Part shown: positions 41,665-50,255 of the stretch, in pieces
Layout: each line of letters begins with the position of its first letter
Numbering within the stretch: position 1 is the first letter of the stretch
From: Asanoa ferruginea
Lineage (GTDB): Bacteria > Actinomycetota > Actinomycetes > Mycobacteriales > Micromonosporaceae
Direction of reading: 5' to 3'
NCBI RefSeq assembly: GCF_003387075.1
Contig: NZ_QUMQ01000001.1
Location: 2,170,001 to 2,234,000, forward strand
DNA length: 64,000 nt
Translations under genes and position numbers: made by a program
Notes under the pieces: model-generated
What the model was told of the DNA's origin: nothing
Database searches by the model: none
What the model saw: the letters and a program-made list of their open reading frames with translations, nothing else

Positions 41665-42246
41665 TCAGCCCGCTTGCGGGAGGTCACCGCCGCCAGCGGT
41701 CTTGGCCCGGACGCGGGCGACGTAGGTGCGCACGGTCGACTCGCCGACGCCAAGCTCGGCGGCGACCTCGACGGGGCTGTGCCCGGCCCGGAGCAGGTCG
41801 TAGACCTGTCGCTCGCGGCGGCTCAGCCCGACCGGCCGCGGATGGCGCAGGGCGGCGTTCAGGGTGTGCGCGGAGTAGCTGCCACCGCCGGACAGGCAGG
41901 CGCGGATGGCCGCCGCGACCTCGACGACTCCGGCGTCGCGACCCACGTAGGCGGCGACGCCGGCGGCGAGGGCGCGTTCGAGCAGCCGGTGCGCCGTGGC
42001 GCCGATGACGAGGACGGGCAGGTCAGGCCGGGTGGCCCGGAGCCGTTCGGCGAGGGTGATCCCGTTGCCGTCGGGAAGTTGCAGGTCGACGGTCACCACG
42101 TCGGGCGCCAGGGTCTGGAAAACCCGTTGGGCCTCCACCGCCGAAGCCGTGCGCCCGGTCAACTCGGCGTTACTCACACTGGCCACAGCACGACTGACAG
42201 TCAGCTGAGTGGTCGCGTTGGCGTGAATGGCGAAAATAGTCGCCAT
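41665..42246 (-). CDS. Atypical response regulator (pseudo-receiver plus LuxR HTH)
   Basis: 193 aa. The receiver-like domain keeps an Asp at the phosphorylation site (VVTVDLQLPDGNG, D54) but lacks the N-terminal acidic pair (reads IFAIHANATTQ) and has Arg where the conserved Lys is expected (AYVGRD). A LuxR-type helix-turn-helix ends the protein (LSRRERQVYDLLRAGHSPVE then GVGESTVRTYVARV). It may therefore work without standard phosphorylation. It lies between the Tad genes and the kinase gene, divergent from the latter. Confidence 0.85.
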   Translation of the reverse strand: MATIFAIHANATTQLTVSRAVASVSNAELTGRTASAVEAQRVFQTLAPDVVTVDLQLPDGNGITLAERLRATRPDLPVLVIGATAHRLLERALAAGVAAYVGRDAGVVEVAAAIRACLSGGGSYSAHTLNAALRHPRPVGLSRRERQVYDLLRAGHSPVEVAAELGVGESTVRTYVARVRAKTAGGGDLPQAG

Positions 42247-42416
42247 AGCACCTCTCCGATCCGCTCGGTTCCTTCCTCAGCCCCGTGTGAAGTCCTGTCG
42301 ACGGTACTTGGCATGCCTATGGATCCGCCTAGCGCCGGCTTAGCCGACGGTTAGGTCTTGCTTAAATCAACCGGCGGCGATCCATTCGGGACAACGGCGG
42401 AAGGAGGCTTGCAACC

Positions 42417-44489
42417 GTGGACGGGGAGACGCTCAGCGCGCGCTACCGGCTGACCCGCCGGCTGGGCGCGGGCGGCATGGGCGTCGTCTGGCAGGCCTAC
42501 GACCAGGTCCTCGACCGCGACGTCGCCATCAAGGTGCTGGCCGCCCAGTTCGCGAAGGACGCCGAGTTCCGCCGCCGCATCCTGGCCGAGGCGCGCGCCG
42601 CCGGCCGGCTCAACCATCCGCACATCGCGAGCGTCTACGACTACGGCGAGGCGGCCGGTGCGCGGCCGTTCGTGGTGATGGAGCTGTTGCACGGCCGTTC
42701 GCTGGAGCAGCGCCTGCGGCGCGGGCCGGTGACCGTGGAGACGGCGCTGCGCATCTGTGCCGAGGTGGCGTCGGCGCTGGCCGCGGCGCATGCGTCGGGG
42801 GTTGTGCATCGCGACGTGAAGCCCGGGAACGTGATGCTTCCGGCGGCCGGTGCGAAGGTGGTCGACTTCGGACTTGCGGCGGTGGCCGGCGAGCGGGACA
42901 TGATCGAGGGCGATCAGATCCTGGGTACGCCCGCCTATCTGGCACCGGAGCGGCTCGACGGTCGGCCCGTCGTCGCAGCCACCGACGTGTACGCACTCGC
43001 GCTGCTGCTCTATCGGCTGCTCGCGGGCCGAATGCCGTGGACCGCCGAAACCAGCACGCAAATGGTCGAAGCGCACATCTACCAGGAGCCGACGCCCCTC
43101 CCGAAGCTGCCTGGCGTGCCGCCGGTCATCCGGGATCTGCTGCACCGCTGTCTCAACAAGGAGCCGGACGACCGGCCAGTCAGCCGTGAGGTGACCGTGA
43201 CGCTTGCCCGCGCCGCCGGCATCCGAGTCCCGCTCGACGGACTGGAGGAGGACACCGACTCCGCTTCCGCCGACGACGACGATTTCGAGGATCCGAAGCC
43301 GTCGGGCTCGCGGACAACGGCTGACCGCCAGCCACCGCGCGGCGTCGGCGCGCCGCGCACCGGGCACGAACCGTTCGCGGTGCGGGTTGGCGCCGACCTC
43401 GATGTGTCCCTCGACCACGTCGACCTGCGCCGCCAGGCCAGCGAGATGCTACGCGACACGGTCGGCTTCGACCTGGCGATCTGGGCGGTGCTCGACCCGC
43501 TGACGATGATGTGGGCATCGTGCGTGGTCGACGGTGGGCCGCACGACCATTCGTTGGAGCGGGAGCTGTTCGCCAACGAATACGGGCAGGACGATGTGCT
43601 CAAGCTCGTCGACCTGGTCGGTGAGCAGCGTCTTGGCACGCTCGCGGGTTTGACTCATGGCGACCCGTCGTTGAGTGCGCGGTTCCGGACGGTGTTGCGG
43701 CCGCGTGGTTTCACCGACGAGTTGCGGCAGACGTTCCATGACTCCGAAGGCACCTGGGGTGCGCTGCTCGCCTATCGGGTCGGTGGCCGGTTCAGCGCTG
43801 ACGAGGTGGCGCAGTTGGCGCCGGCTGGGCGGTTGTTCGGTGCTGCCCTGCACAACGCGCTGGCCCGCGGCCGCGGGGCGGTCACTGTGGCGCCGGATCC
43901 CGCGCCGGCTGGTGCTTCCTCGCGCTCGTCACGCTTCTGGCTTCCCCGGCAGCGGCGGGCACGCCCCGACCTTGTCGCCGCGTCCCCGGCTTTGGTGCCG
44001 GCAGCCGTGGATTCGCCGTCGGGTCGGTTGTTCATGTCACCTGACGGGCGGCTGCTCGACGTGACGGCCTCCGCGCGCAGTGTCCTGGACGCTGTGGAGC
44101 TCGACCGGGTCGGCACCGCGGTCGCTAAGGGCCGGCGGACCGGGCTGATCGACGCTTCCGGGAGCCCTTGGTTGGCGTTCCATGCAACTGAGCTGGAGAA
44201 CGCGATCGCGGTGACGGTCGGGCGGATCCGCCCGCACGAGATCGGCGAGTTCGTGGTGCGGGCTCGCGGCCTGCAACCGTGGCACGGCAAGGTCCTCGGT
44301 GCGGTCGCCCGCGGCCTCAACACCCGGCAGATCGCGAAAGAGCTGAACCTTTCCGTGTACGCGGTCGAAGACGGAATGACGGCCCTGTTCACGGCGTTCC
44401 GAGCCAGTGGCCGGGTGGCGCTGCTGACCAGCCTGTTCTTCGACCACTACGTGCCGTTCCACATCGCCGACGTCATCGAGACGCGGTAG
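42417..44489 (+). CDS. Ser/Thr protein kinase fused to GAF-LuxR-type transcriptional regulator
   Basis: 690 aa. Residues 10-270 are a complete Hanks-type kinase: GAGGMGVVW, K39 in DVAIKVL, HRDVKPGN (131-138), DFG (150-152), APE (186-188). An acidic linker (about 275-330) leads to a region (about 335-480) typical of stand-alone actinobacterial LuxR regulators (VGFDLAIWAVLDPLTMMWAS), and the end holds a LuxR HTH (ARGLNTRQIAKELNLSVYAV, about 631-650). No membrane helix is present, unlike PknB. It could phosphorylate itself or a partner and bind DNA. GTG start with AAGGAGG upstream; the divergent gene is an atypical response regulator. Confidence 0.87.
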   Translation: MDGETLSARYRLTRRLGAGGMGVVWQAYDQVLDRDVAIKVLAAQFAKDAEFRRRILAEARAAGRLNHPHIASVYDYGEAAGARPFVVMELLHGRSLEQRLRRGPVTVETALRICAEVASALAAAHASGVVHRDVKPGNVMLPAAGAKVVDFGLAAVAGERDMIEGDQILGTPAYLAPERLDGRPVVAATDVYALALLLYRLLAGRMPWTAETSTQMVEAHIYQEPTPLPKLPGVPPVIRDLLHRCLNKEPDDRPVSREVTVTLARAAGIRVPLDGLEEDTDSASADDDDFEDPKPSGSRTTADRQPPRGVGAPRTGHEPFAVRVGADLDVSLDHVDLRRQASEMLRDTVGFDLAIWAVLDPLTMMWASCVVDGGPHDHSLERELFANEYGQDDVLKLVDLVGEQRLGTLAGLTHGDPSLSARFRTVLRPRGFTDELRQTFHDSEGTWGALLAYRVGGRFSADEVAQLAPAGRLFGAALHNALARGRGAVTVAPDPAPAGASSRSSRFWLPRQRRARPDLVAASPALVPAAVDSPSGRLFMSPDGRLLDVTASARSVLDAVELDRVGTAVAKGRRTGLIDASGSPWLAFHATELENAIAVTVGRIRPHEIGEFVVRARGLQPWHGKVLGAVARGLNTRQIAKELNLSVYAVEDGMTALFTAFRASGRVALLTSLFFDHYVPFHIADVIETR

Positions 44490-45708
44490 CGCGCACCTCG
44501 ATCGCCCAGACGGCGGCTGTGTTGGCCACCTGTCGCACCGTCAAAGGGGCGGCTTCCAAGGCCCGTTCGATGTCTGCGTTGCCGTTCGTGGTTCCCGCGA
44601 GAATGAGTGTTGGGGCGAGCCGGAGGCTCTCGCGGATCAGGTGGCCCAGGTCAGTGATGGTCAGGATGCGCCAGGTTTGCCAGTGCACGACGTCGTCGAA
44701 TGCGCCGTCAGGCCATGGCGTGGCCAGGCCGAGCAGTTGCTTGTTGGTTTCCGAGCGCGGCTGATGCACGTCGAGGGTGGCGGCTGGCTTGTCACGTAAC
44801 CGATCGGCGCCGGGTCCTGCCCACAGCCTCTTGGCACTTCTTGGCAGAAACGCCTCCAACGTCGGGGTCAGGTGGCCGTTGTCCAGCCTTTCGAGGTGCG
44901 CGGCGTAGGCCGGCATGTCGAGGACCAGGTCGCGAAGGCGGAAGCCGAGCCGCTCGACTTCCCAGTGTTCGTGCTTGGTCTGTAGGTAGGCCAGTCCTGC
45001 CTTCGCCTCGCGCCAGTTGGCCGTGAGATCTGAGTAGTGCGGGACGTGGTAGCAGATCGCCTCCGGTGCCCAGACGAACCGGCCTGGCTCACGCTGCCAG
45101 TGCCGGAACAGGCGGTAGCCCAGCTCGGTGTCCTCCCAGCCCCACCGGACGAACGCCTCGTCGAAGCCGCCTACCTCAGTGAAGACCGCTCGGGGCAGGG
45201 AGAAGTTGTGCGCGTGCAGGAAGACCCATGGCGAGCGGTCGACGGCCCATTGTTTGGCCACTTCCAGGGCGTAGCGGCCGTCGTCCTGATGTGGCGGCAC
45301 CTCCGTGGGCAGGGTCGTTGGGTCGCCGAACCGGGCCGCCATTTGCCAGTCGGCCTTGATGCGTCGGCCGAGGACCACTCGCGGACCCTCTCCATGCCGG
45401 TCTTTGTGCGCTCCCAACAGGTTCGGGTGGGCGACCGAGTCGGCGTCGAGGAACACCAAGTGGTCGCCTGTCGCTTCGGCCGCACCGGTGTTGCGGGCGG
45501 CGGCCCTCCCCTTGTTGCTCTCGTGGCGCTCGCAGCGGACGTTCAGCCTTCCCGCGAACTCCTTGACGACATCTCCGACCGGCTCTGGTGAGCCGTCGTC
45601 GACGACGATGACCTCGAAGTCTTTGGCTGTCTGGGCGGACAGCGATGCCAGCGTGTGTCGCAGGGCCTGGCGCTGCCGATACACCGGCACCACGACGGAG
45701 AGCGTCAT
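44473..45708 (-). CDS. Glycosyltransferase family 2 with C-terminal extension
   Basis: 411 aa. The GT2 domain (about 1-225) starts MTLSVVVPVYRQRQALRHTL and has the nucleotide-sugar motifs VIVVDDGSPEP and VFLDADSVAHP, then the GGFDEAFVRWGWEDTELGYR acceptor-side motif. The remaining 190 residues are not a known domain to me. The ATG at 45708 overlaps the preceding stop by ATGA, so it is co-translated with the second glycosyltransferase. Its 3' end overlaps the kinase gene on the other strand by 17 bp. The acceptor is unknown. Confidence 0.87.
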   Translation of the reverse strand: MTLSVVVPVYRQRQALRHTLASLSAQTAKDFEVIVVDDGSPEPVGDVVKEFAGRLNVRCERHESNKGRAAARNTGAAEATGDHLVFLDADSVAHPNLLGAHKDRHGEGPRVVLGRRIKADWQMAARFGDPTTLPTEVPPHQDDGRYALEVAKQWAVDRSPWVFLHAHNFSLPRAVFTEVGGFDEAFVRWGWEDTELGYRLFRHWQREPGRFVWAPEAICYHVPHYSDLTANWREAKAGLAYLQTKHEHWEVERLGFRLRDLVLDMPAYAAHLERLDNGHLTPTLEAFLPRSAKRLWAGPGADRLRDKPAATLDVHQPRSETNKQLLGLATPWPDGAFDDVVHWQTWRILTITDLGHLIRESLRLAPTLILAGTTNGNADIERALEAAPLTVRQVANTAAVWAIEVRATASR

Positions 45709-46688
45709 GTCGCCGGGAACGGTTTCTTCGTGCCGTGCACCACCGGCCAGATGTTGCACGGCCGCAGCGGTACTCCGCGCTTTAGGAGCCAGAGGCTGGT
45801 GGCGAGCTGCCATTGCGCCAGCCGCCACAGGCCCGAATAGAGCCGCTGGTAGAGCCGGCATTGCAGCCGCTGCGCCGGGGTCAGCCGTGCGTAGGCCGTG
45901 CTGTCGAACCGCCGCCCGAAGAACTTGCCGCGCACTCCACGCAGCTCGGGGAAGAGCAGATTGAGTCGCTCTACCTCGTACGCCTTGCGGCGTTGCGCTC
46001 TGTAGAGGTCGCGCAGGCTGCGCATTGGCTGCGCGTAGACGATGGCGTCGTTCCCCGGGCGGATGGCGTCTTGACCGAAGGCGGCGATCAGTGCCCGGGA
46101 GAGGTAGGAGTCGTCGGTCAGCGGGCCGCGGTCGAGTTGGAGGTGGGCGGCGACGTTCGCCGGCACGGGTTCGCGGCTGGGTGAGTCGTAGGGCACGTCG
46201 TATTTCCGGATGGCGAAGGCTTGCCCCACGACGTAGTGGCCGCGCAGGATCACGTCGCGGTGGTAGTCGCCGAAGTTGAGCAATGCCTGCCAGAACCCGG
46301 GTTTCGCCGGGCCGGCCAGGACACGCTGGGCCCAGGTCGCCTGCACGGTCGGATCCCGCATGACCTCCGACAGTTTCCGCAGGCACTGCCGGTCGAGCAG
46401 GCAGTCGGCGTCGACGAAGATCAGGTAGTCGGGCGCTTTGGCGGCTCGCGCGACCGCTCGCTGGGCTTCCACTATTCCCGGCTCGGATTCGATGACCCGG
46501 TAGCGGCTGGGGTCGCGGTTTGCGAAGGCTTCGGCGAGCTCGCGGGTGCGGTCGGTGGAGTCGTTGACCGCGACGATGAGCTCGGTCGCGCCCTCGCCCG
46601 GGATTTCGGCGAGCGCGTTTTCGATCGACTCCAGCGAGTGCGAGATCGTCGCCTCCTCGTTGCGGGCGGCGACGCCAACGGTCAGCAT
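45705..46688 (-). CDS. Glycosyltransferase family 2 protein
   Basis: 327 aa. GT2 features: MLTVGVAARNEEATISHSLE, ELIVAVNDSTDRTRELAEA, YLIFVDADCLLDRQCL and a later acidic DDSYLSRALI that could be the catalytic base. The C-terminal part has an amphipathic or membrane-near character (RLAQWQLATSLWLLKRG). It begins 8 bp after the GAPDH stop and overlaps the next glycosyltransferase, so all three form one unit. Product unknown; a polysaccharide or glycolipid is likely. Confidence 0.88.
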   Translation of the reverse strand: MLTVGVAARNEEATISHSLESIENALAEIPGEGATELIVAVNDSTDRTRELAEAFANRDPSRYRVIESEPGIVEAQRAVARAAKAPDYLIFVDADCLLDRQCLRKLSEVMRDPTVQATWAQRVLAGPAKPGFWQALLNFGDYHRDVILRGHYVVGQAFAIRKYDVPYDSPSREPVPANVAAHLQLDRGPLTDDSYLSRALIAAFGQDAIRPGNDAIVYAQPMRSLRDLYRAQRRKAYEVERLNLLFPELRGVRGKFFGRRFDSTAYARLTPAQRLQCRLYQRLYSGLWRLAQWQLATSLWLLKRGVPLRPCNIWPVVHGTKKPFPAT

Positions 46689-46696
46689 GGCGTTGG

Positions 46697-47704
46697 TCAG
46701 CCCGCGGCGGCGATCAGCTCGACGGTGTCGGCGAGGACCCGCGCGTACCCGATCTCGTTGTCATGCCAGACCACCAGCTTGGCGTTGCGCCCCAGCATGG
46801 TGGTGAGCTGGGCGTCCAGGATGGACACCTCGGTGGCGCCGACGAAGTCGGAGGAGACCAGCGACTCGTCGGTGTAGCCGAGCCGGCCCTTGAACTGACC
46901 GTTGGCGGCGGCCCGGAACGCGGCGTTGACCTGCTCGACGGTGGCCTGGGTGTTCAGCTCGGCGACCACCTCGACGGCGCAGCCGATCCCGGCGGGCACC
47001 CGCATCGCCATGCCCTCGATGTGCTGGGCGAGGTCGGGAAACACGTACCCCAGTGACCGGGTGGTGTCTTTGATCTTGACCGGCACAATGTTGACCCCGG
47101 CGGCCCGGCCCATCCGCCGATCGCGATGCGGGGCGTCGTGCAGGGAGCTGTGCGTCCCGTCGTAGGCGTGGATGGTGTTGATGAAAACGCCGGCGACACC
47201 GAACTCGGCGCGCAGGGTGGCCACGACGGGGGCGACCGCGTTGCCGGTGCAGCAGGCCGGCGAGACGATGTGGTGCCTGGTTGGGTCGTAGTCGTGCTCG
47301 TTGACGCCGATGACGATGGTGGCGTCGGGGTCGGGCGCGGCGGCGGAGACAAGCACCTTGCGCGCGCCGGCTGCGAGGTGACCGCGGAGTCTTTCGGCGC
47401 GGAAGTATCGGCCGGTGGACTCGACGACGAGGTCGACGCCTAGCTCACCCCAGGGGATCTCTTCGGGGGTGGGGTTTTGGCTTACGGTGACTGGCTGGCC
47501 GCCTAGCACGACGCGGTCTGACTCGACAGTGGCCTTCTGTTGTGCCCGGCCGCGGACGCTGTCGAAATTGAGCAGGTGGGCGATGGCCTGCGGGGTCAGC
47601 GCCGTGTCGTTGACGGCGACCACGTCGAACCCGGGTCGCTCCAGGGCGGCCCGCCAAAACGACCGCCCGACCCGACCACACCCGTTAATGCCGACTCGCA
47701 TCAT
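46697..47704 (-). CDS. Divergent glyceraldehyde-3-phosphate dehydrogenase-like protein
   Basis: 335 aa with an NAD-binding start (RVGINGCGRVGRSF) and the dehydrogenase core. The active-site motif is SPACCTGNAVAP instead of SNASCTTNCLAP; the catalytic Cys (about 152) and the His in NTIHAYDG are kept, but the phosphate-loop STGAAK of normal GAPDH is replaced by VKIKDTT. It is thus likely a paralogue with changed substrate or inhibitor response rather than the housekeeping enzyme. GTG 47710 and ATG 47701 are alternative starts. It stands between the exporter genes and two glycosyltransferases. Confidence 0.8.
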   Translation of the reverse strand: MMRVGINGCGRVGRSFWRAALERPGFDVVAVNDTALTPQAIAHLLNFDSVRGRAQQKATVESDRVVLGGQPVTVSQNPTPEEIPWGELGVDLVVESTGRYFRAERLRGHLAAGARKVLVSAAAPDPDATIVIGVNEHDYDPTRHHIVSPACCTGNAVAPVVATLRAEFGVAGVFINTIHAYDGTHSSLHDAPHRDRRMGRAAGVNIVPVKIKDTTRSLGYVFPDLAQHIEGMAMRVPAGIGCAVEVVAELNTQATVEQVNAAFRAAANGQFKGRLGYTDESLVSSDFVGATEVSILDAQLTTMLGRNAKLVVWHDNEIGYARVLADTVELIAAAG

Positions 47705-47780
47705 GGCCACCCCGCAATGTCATGATGATCAGATCGACGGATATTAGCGCGGTGGCCTCCTTTTGGCTGTCCCGTCTTCG

Positions 47781-48581
47781 TCAGCTCAGGTCGTCGAGGC
47801 CGTAGCGGCGGGCGAGCAGGGCCTGCACCGCGAGGCAACCAGAGGCGACCGCCAACCAGCCCGCGGCCACGAGAAGTTCGAGACCGATCTGCGTCCATTC
47901 GTGCCGCCCAGCGAGCCAGCCGTGGGCTGCGGCCAGTGCATGCCGCAGCGGCAGGAACTGACCCACCGTGTCGAGTAACGGCAGCCTTCCCGGCGGGAGA
48001 ATGACGCCGGCGGCGAGCAGGACCAGGTATTGGGCGAGGTTGGACAGCAGGATGTCGGTGCGCGGGCTGCCACCGGTCGAGCCGATGGCCAGGCCCATGC
48101 AGAGCATGCTGAGCAGTCCGGTGGCGAGGATCGGCAGCAGCAGGGCGACGCGTAGGGATAGCTCGGTGCCGACCAGCACTGGACCGGCGATCAATGCGCC
48201 GAGCACCATCGCGACAAGGCCTTGCACCAGGTAGGGCGGGGTGCGCAGCGCCACCAGCACCAACATTGGTAGACGGCCGAGCCGTAGGCGGTAAATGGTG
48301 CCCTGGTTGCGATCCTCGAGCATGGCGTCGGACACGGCGCCGAGCGCCCAGGGCGAGGCGGCGAACGCTACCGCGCCGACAAAGGCGTAGTCACGGCCGG
48401 CGGTGCCGGCGTAGAACTGGCCGGCCAGGATGACGAACGCGGCCTGGAAGACAGCGCGGATCGGCATGCTCCAAGCGGCGACCCAACCGCTGCGGTTGAT
48501 GACGTAGTCGCGGGTGGCCAGCAGTGGCATCTGCACGAGAAAGGGCAGGTCACGCCCGGCAAGGCGGTCAGACCAGGTCAA
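47781..48581 (-). CDS. ABC transporter permease (ABC-2 type)
   Basis: 266 aa, about six hydrophobic helices, ABC-2 family topology: cytosolic start, LLATRDYVINRSGW, helices up to the C-terminus. The TTG start is preceded by a good GGAGGG ribosome-binding site and lies inside the end of the second permease gene; the first ATG is about 17 codons downstream. It pairs with the next permease to form the membrane part of a heterodimeric exporter. Substrate unknown. Confidence 0.83.
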   Translation of the reverse strand: MTWSDRLAGRDLPFLVQMPLLATRDYVINRSGWVAAWSMPIRAVFQAAFVILAGQFYAGTAGRDYAFVGAVAFAASPWALGAVSDAMLEDRNQGTIYRLRLGRLPMLVLVALRTPPYLVQGLVAMVLGALIAGPVLVGTELSLRVALLLPILATGLLSMLCMGLAIGSTGGSPRTDILLSNLAQYLVLLAAGVILPPGRLPLLDTVGQFLPLRHALAAAHGWLAGRHEWTQIGLELLVAAGWLAVASGCLAVQALLARRYGLDDLS

Positions 48582-49332
48582 GGGTGCCCTCCCTGCGCGC
48601 CTGTCTCGTGGCCGCGCCCATCAGGACGATGCCGGCGGCCAGGTAGGCGGCGGAGAGCCCCAGCACTGCGGCGACCTGGCTTCCGTCGAGGTGCTTGCCG
48701 ACGACCATGACCGCGACGTGGTGGAGGCTGACCAGTTCCGCGGGCCAGCGGACGGCTGCCGGGAGCAGGTTTACCGGGATCAGTAGGCCGCCGAGGACGA
48801 AGATGACGTAGACGAAGGTGTCGATCACCATGGCTGCGCCACGGCTGGCTACGACGACGGCGCTGAGCAAAACGCCGAGGCAGGCGGCGGATCCGGCGGC
48901 CAGCAGGGCGAGCACCACCATCGTGGTTGGGCCGGGCAATTCGGGCGGTGGGCCACCGCGGGCGTTGACGATCACGACGACGACCAGGGCGTTGGAGACG
49001 ATCGCAGTGAGGGCGACCAGGAGGGTGCGGCCGAGCAGAACGGCGACCAGTGGGTAGGGCCTAACCATGATCGTGGCAAGCGCACCGGCCATGCGGTCGC
49101 GCAGCAACAGCGTGCCGGAGTTCCAGAGCACGACCGTCCAAAGTGACAGCATGGCGGCGCCGGCGATGACCTGGCCGACGTACTTTGGGTCGGCGTTGCC
49201 GCGGGCGTAGAGGCCGAGGCTGATCACGACGAGCGGCTGCACGATGCCGTGGACGAGCAGGTTCGACGAACGTTTGGCTTCGTGGACCTGGAGGACCGCA
49301 CCCCGCCAGGCCGCCCATAGAACGTCGGTCAC
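48568..49332 (-). CDS. ABC transporter permease (ABC-2 type)
   Basis: 254 aa, about six hydrophobic helices with the ABC-2 pattern (HEAKRSSNLLVHGIVQPLVV before the first helix, then SGTLLLRDRMAGALATIM). GTG start overlaps the ATPase stop by GTGA, and the 3' end overlaps the other permease by 14 bp, so the three genes are translated together. A three-component exporter of antibiotic, lipid or polysaccharide type is the likely function. Confidence 0.85.
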   Translation of the reverse strand: MTDVLWAAWRGAVLQVHEAKRSSNLLVHGIVQPLVVISLGLYARGNADPKYVGQVIAGAAMLSLWTVVLWNSGTLLLRDRMAGALATIMVRPYPLVAVLLGRTLLVALTAIVSNALVVVVIVNARGGPPPELPGPTTMVVLALLAAGSAACLGVLLSAVVVASRGAAMVIDTFVYVIFVLGGLLIPVNLLPAAVRWPAELVSLHHVAVMVVGKHLDGSQVAAVLGLSAAYLAAGIVLMGAATRQARREGTLDLV

Positions 49333-50255
49333 CGGCTGCCTCCGAGCAGCGAGTGCAGCACCCCTTCCAGCCCGACGGGGGTGACCTGCAACTCAGCCAC
49401 CGCGTGCCCTTTGGTGATCGAGGTCAGCATGTCGAGGGTGCCGAGGTCCCACCGACGCAGGCGGCAGGTCATCGTCCAGCCGTGTTGGTCGGTGGCGATT
49501 TCGAAGCCCTCGCTGGTGGGGGTCTGCGGCTGCGGCCCGGCGCCGGTGATCCGCACTTCGGCGACGAACCCGGCGAGCTCCCGAAACCGGGCGATGGGCA
49601 GATCGTTGCGGTTCACCCCGTCCTGCAACACGACCACGCGGCTTGCTAGTTGGTCCACGTCGACCGGGTAGTGGGAGGTAAGCAGCACCGCAACGCCGGT
49701 GCGAGCAAGCCCTGCGATGTGGTCGCGCATGCGCTGAGCCTCAACGACGTCGAGCCCCGTGGTGGGCTCGTCGAGCAACAGCAGGCGAGGCTGATGCAAC
49801 AACCCGGCGGCAAGGTGCAGCCGCTGCCGCATACCACGTGACAACGTCTCGACCCGGGTGTTCGCCCTGTCGCGCAGGCCCACCTGCTCCAGCGCCTCCA
49901 TGGCGCGCAGGCGCAGACCGCGACGGATGCCGGAGAGCCCGCCGAAGAAGATGAGGTTGTCCACGGCGGACAGTCGCCCATAGAGACCACGATCACCCCC
50001 GAAGACAACACCGAGATGCGCGCGAGCGTCGCGTCCGCGGGAGGTGACGTCATAGCCGCACACCCGGGCCGTGCCTGAGGTCGGCTGTAGCAGGGTCGCG
50101 ACTATCTTGACGAGGGTCGTCTTGCCGGCACCGTTAACTCCGAGAAGGCCGACAATCTCGCCGGCCTCGGCCGTCATGCTGAACCCTTGGAGTGCGGTTA
50201 TCGGCTGCTTGCCACCAAACCGCCGGACGACGTCAACGACTTCGAGAACCGCCAT
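49329..50255 (-). CDS. ABC transporter ATP-binding protein (DrrA-like)
   Basis: 308 aa. Walker A GVNGAGKTT (about 39-47), Q-loop LGVVFGGDRGLYG (Gly replaces the usual Gln region), signature LSRGMRQRL, Walker B LLLLDEPTTGLDV and switch LLTSHYP. The C-terminal 80 residues are the regulatory extension of DrrA-like exporters. It heads the three-gene exporter, and its promoter must lie in the 50256-51048 gap. Confidence 0.92.
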   Translation of the reverse strand: MAVLEVVDVVRRFGGKQPITALQGFSMTAEAGEIVGLLGVNGAGKTTLVKIVATLLQPTSGTARVCGYDVTSRGRDARAHLGVVFGGDRGLYGRLSAVDNLIFFGGLSGIRRGLRLRAMEALEQVGLRDRANTRVETLSRGMRQRLHLAAGLLHQPRLLLLDEPTTGLDVVEAQRMRDHIAGLARTGVAVLLTSHYPVDVDQLASRVVVLQDGVNRNDLPIARFRELAGFVAEVRITGAGPQPQTPTSEGFEIATDQHGWTMTCRLRRWDLGTLDMLTSITKGHAVAELQVTPVGLEGVLHSLLGGSR

